Assembly (NCBI GenBank): GCA_016710165.1 | Contig: JADJLJ010000001.1 | Coordinates: 1,116,001-1,180,000, forward strand | Direction: 5' to 3' | Source: Chitinophagaceae bacterium | GTDB taxonomy: Bacteria; Bacteroidota; Bacteroidia; Chitinophagales; Chitinophagaceae | DNA length: 64,000 nt | In this document: positions 62,521-64,000 of the stretch, one piece after another | How positions within the stretch are numbered: the first letter of the stretch is position 1 | How the letters are laid out: each line of letters begins with the position of its first letter | Translations under genes and position numbers: made by a program | The notes under the pieces: model-generated | The model's database searches: none | Told to the model about the DNA's origin: nothing | What the model saw: only the letters and a program-made list of their open reading frames with translations

Positions 62521-64000
62521 TTAATTTTTCTTTGCTTTTGTTTTTTTCTTCTTTTCTTCAACAACCGGTTGTTGCATCCAGTTTACTACCGCATCTGCAG
62601 AACCAAAACCGGCTATCAATTTCTGCTTTGCCTTTGCTGCATCGGTATTGATGATACTGATGTTCTTTGTCCGGTCGCCCTGCACCATGGCCAGTACATC
62701 AGCGCTGTCTTTGAATTTCAACCCATCCATGGTAATGCTGTCGCTGTTCAATACATACGCCACCGGGTTCGTATTCCTGCTGATCATGGTTATGTTCTTC
62801 AGGTTGATGTTGTTGGCCTCCTGTATATCTATCCCTTCATTGGCCTGCAATACGGCATTCTCGATCCAGATATTTTTAATGTGCATCTCCGGGATACCAC
62901 GCACAAAGATCCCTTTGGCAGCTCCATTGCAGGTGATGTGGCGGAAAAAGAAATTACGGAACTGCGGTGTCGTTTCATCCACCGGCTTGAATTCAACCTT
63001 CGGGGGTTCTCTTTTCTCGCCGGCAAGTACCACCGGGTCCTTTGCCATATAGTACATATCAAACAGGATGGCTTCGGCAGGAATATCCTTCATGTTCACA
63101 TTGTTCACATAAACATTTTCCACCACACCGCCTCTTCCCCGGGTGGTTTTAAACCGCAAGCCGATGTCGCTTCCAATAAATGTGCAGTTGCTCACAAAAA
63201 GGTTCTTTGCCCCCCCACTCATTTCACTGCCCACCACAAAGCCGCCATGTGAATGATATACCGTGCAGTTATTAACGATGATATCCTGGGTGGGCATTCC
63301 TCTTTTTCTTCCTTCGGCATCACGGCCGCTTTTGATACAGATGCCATCATCGCCGGTATCGAAGCTGCAGTCTTCCACCAGGGCATTCTTACAACTCTCC
63401 AGGTCAAGGGCATCGGTATTGGTGCCATACCAGGGATTCTTGACTTTCAGGTTCTTTATTGTGATGTGCTCACTCATCATCAGGTGGGTGGTCCAGGCGG
63501 GAGAGTTCTCAAAAGTCACCCCTTCGATCAGTATGTTCCTGCATTGATAGATACGGATCATGTTCGGCCGCAGGTAATCTTTCACTTCTTCAAAATCTTT
63601 CAACGTTTTTCCATCGGTAAGTTTACCGATGTTGTTTGTCAAAGAACCTTTCAATGCTTTTTCGGAAGAATACCACATTTTTTTATCGGCGGTGAGCACC
63701 CCGCCGAACTCTTTCAGGTGTTTCTTCCATTCACTTTCTGTTAATTTATCTTTTTTAACAGGCCGCCAGTAATACCCATTACCATTCATAATGCCCTTTC
63801 CGGTGATGGCAATGTTCTCTAAATTTTCGGCAACAAGCGGCGACTGGCACCTGGCCGCATCTACTCCTTCAAAAGAAGAAACAACTAATGGATATTGGTT
63901 AAAGTCGGGACTGAATATCACCAGGGCACCCTTGGCGAGGTGCAGGTTGATATTGCTTTTCATAATGACCGGACCGGTAACAAAGGAACCTCTTGGGATC
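62521..64000 (-). CDS. Polygalacturonase GH28 (5' end outside window)
   Basis: The frame stays open upstream of the Met at 63963 and encodes IPRGSFVTGPVIMKSNINLH, the usual GH28 segment before the first beta-helix rung. So that Met is internal and the true start is beyond the window. Motifs of GH28 are present: NTDALDLESC, the catalytic pair in FDTGDDGICIKSGRD, HSHGGFVVGSEMSGG, and the substrate-binding RFKTTRGRGG. The C-terminus is lysine-rich (EEKKKKTKAKKN). It cleaves homogalacturonan and heads the pectin run as seen here. Confidence 0.95.
   Translation of the reverse strand, partial: IPRGSFVTGPVIMKSNINLHLAKGALVIFSPDFNQYPLVVSSFEGVDAARCQSPLVAENLENIAITGKGIMNGNGYYWRPVKKDKLTESEWKKHLKEFGGVLTADKKMWYSSEKALKGSLTNNIGKLTDGKTLKDFEEVKDYLRPNMIRIYQCRNILIEGVTFENSPAWTTHLMMSEHITIKNLKVKNPWYGTNTDALDLESCKNALVEDCSFDTGDDGICIKSGRDAEGRKRGMPTQDIIVNNCTVYHSHGGFVVGSEMSGGAKNLFVSNCTFIGSDIGLRFKTTRGRGGVVENVYVNNVNMKDIPAEAILFDMYYMAKDPVVLAGEKREPPKVEFKPVDETTPQFRNFFFRHITCNGAAKGIFVRGIPEMHIKNIWIENAVLQANEGIDIQEANNINLKNITMISRNTNPVAYVLNSDSITMDGLKFKDSADVLAMVQGDRTKNISIINTDAAKAKQKLIAGFGSADAVVNWMQQPVVEEKKKKTKAKKN

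Overview
The window comes from a Bacteroidota chromosome, most likely a member of the Chitinophagaceae (inference). The evidence is type IX secretion sorting tails, a PorP/SprF protein, promoter-like TAnnTTTG boxes a short distance before several starts, pectin and hexuronate genes of Bacteroidota type, and heavy intergenic repeat decoration. No rRNA, tRNA, CRISPR array or complete insertion sequence was recognised.

Layout. 1-5628: a partial secreted BNR-repeat protein, a small membrane protein, surE, lpxB (carrying an in-frame 84-base array of a 7-base unit), an antisense 53-codon membrane gene, msrB and a Crp/Fnr regulator. 5993-11635: a giant T9SS surface protein with seven ~90-residue repeats, and its PorP/SprF partner. 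11649-17139: an orphan response regulator, an alpha/beta hydrolase, a four-gene operon (DoxX, DinB, NRDE, ATP-grasp) and a YHS-domain protein. 17353-20589: a tricorn-type protease. 21186-24580: an A+T-rich accessory island with a broken UvrD-type helicase and an intact SIR2-domain protein. 24599-26586: repeat-rich DNA around a methyltransferase. 26666-34438: small genes, a secreted beta-helix protein, a frameshifted Tat-signal protein, a ferritin-like/VIT1 fusion, and a GldM-like plus SGNH pair. 34519-39586: a five-gene envelope export operon (LolA-like, two FtsX-type permeases, LolD-like ATPase, beta-barrel). 39774-48310: a luciferase-like monooxygenase, an M48 protease, a frameshifted T9SS BNR protein, two GNATs, a hypothetical protein and ilvE. 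48510-64000: a MocR-type regulator facing a co-directional minus-strand run for pectin use.

The pectin run encodes, in order of transcription, polygalacturonase GH28, GH105 hydrolase, CE8-PL10 fusion, UxaB, UxaA, UxaC, KdgK, a YhcH-family protein, KDPG aldolase and a hexuronate-type MFS transporter. Together these convert homogalacturonan to galacturonate and then to pyruvate and glyceraldehyde-3-phosphate.

The most unusual content is the repeat landscape. (i) A ~151-bp MITE-like family has four copies with ~20-bp inverted ends; one has a perfect 8-bp target duplication and two have 7/8. (ii) A second 176-bp element with 26-bp inverted ends sits between two convergent genes inside a 41-bp direct duplication that restores both gene ends. 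(iii) Short-period (7-9 bp) arrays, often inverted, lie at gene ends, and one lies in frame inside lpxB. (iv) A palindromic repeat lies in frame inside uxaA. Several otherwise well-conserved genes carry single-base frameshifts that would each be repaired by one extra base, mostly in a homopolymer run. These may be base-calling errors rather than true pseudogenes.
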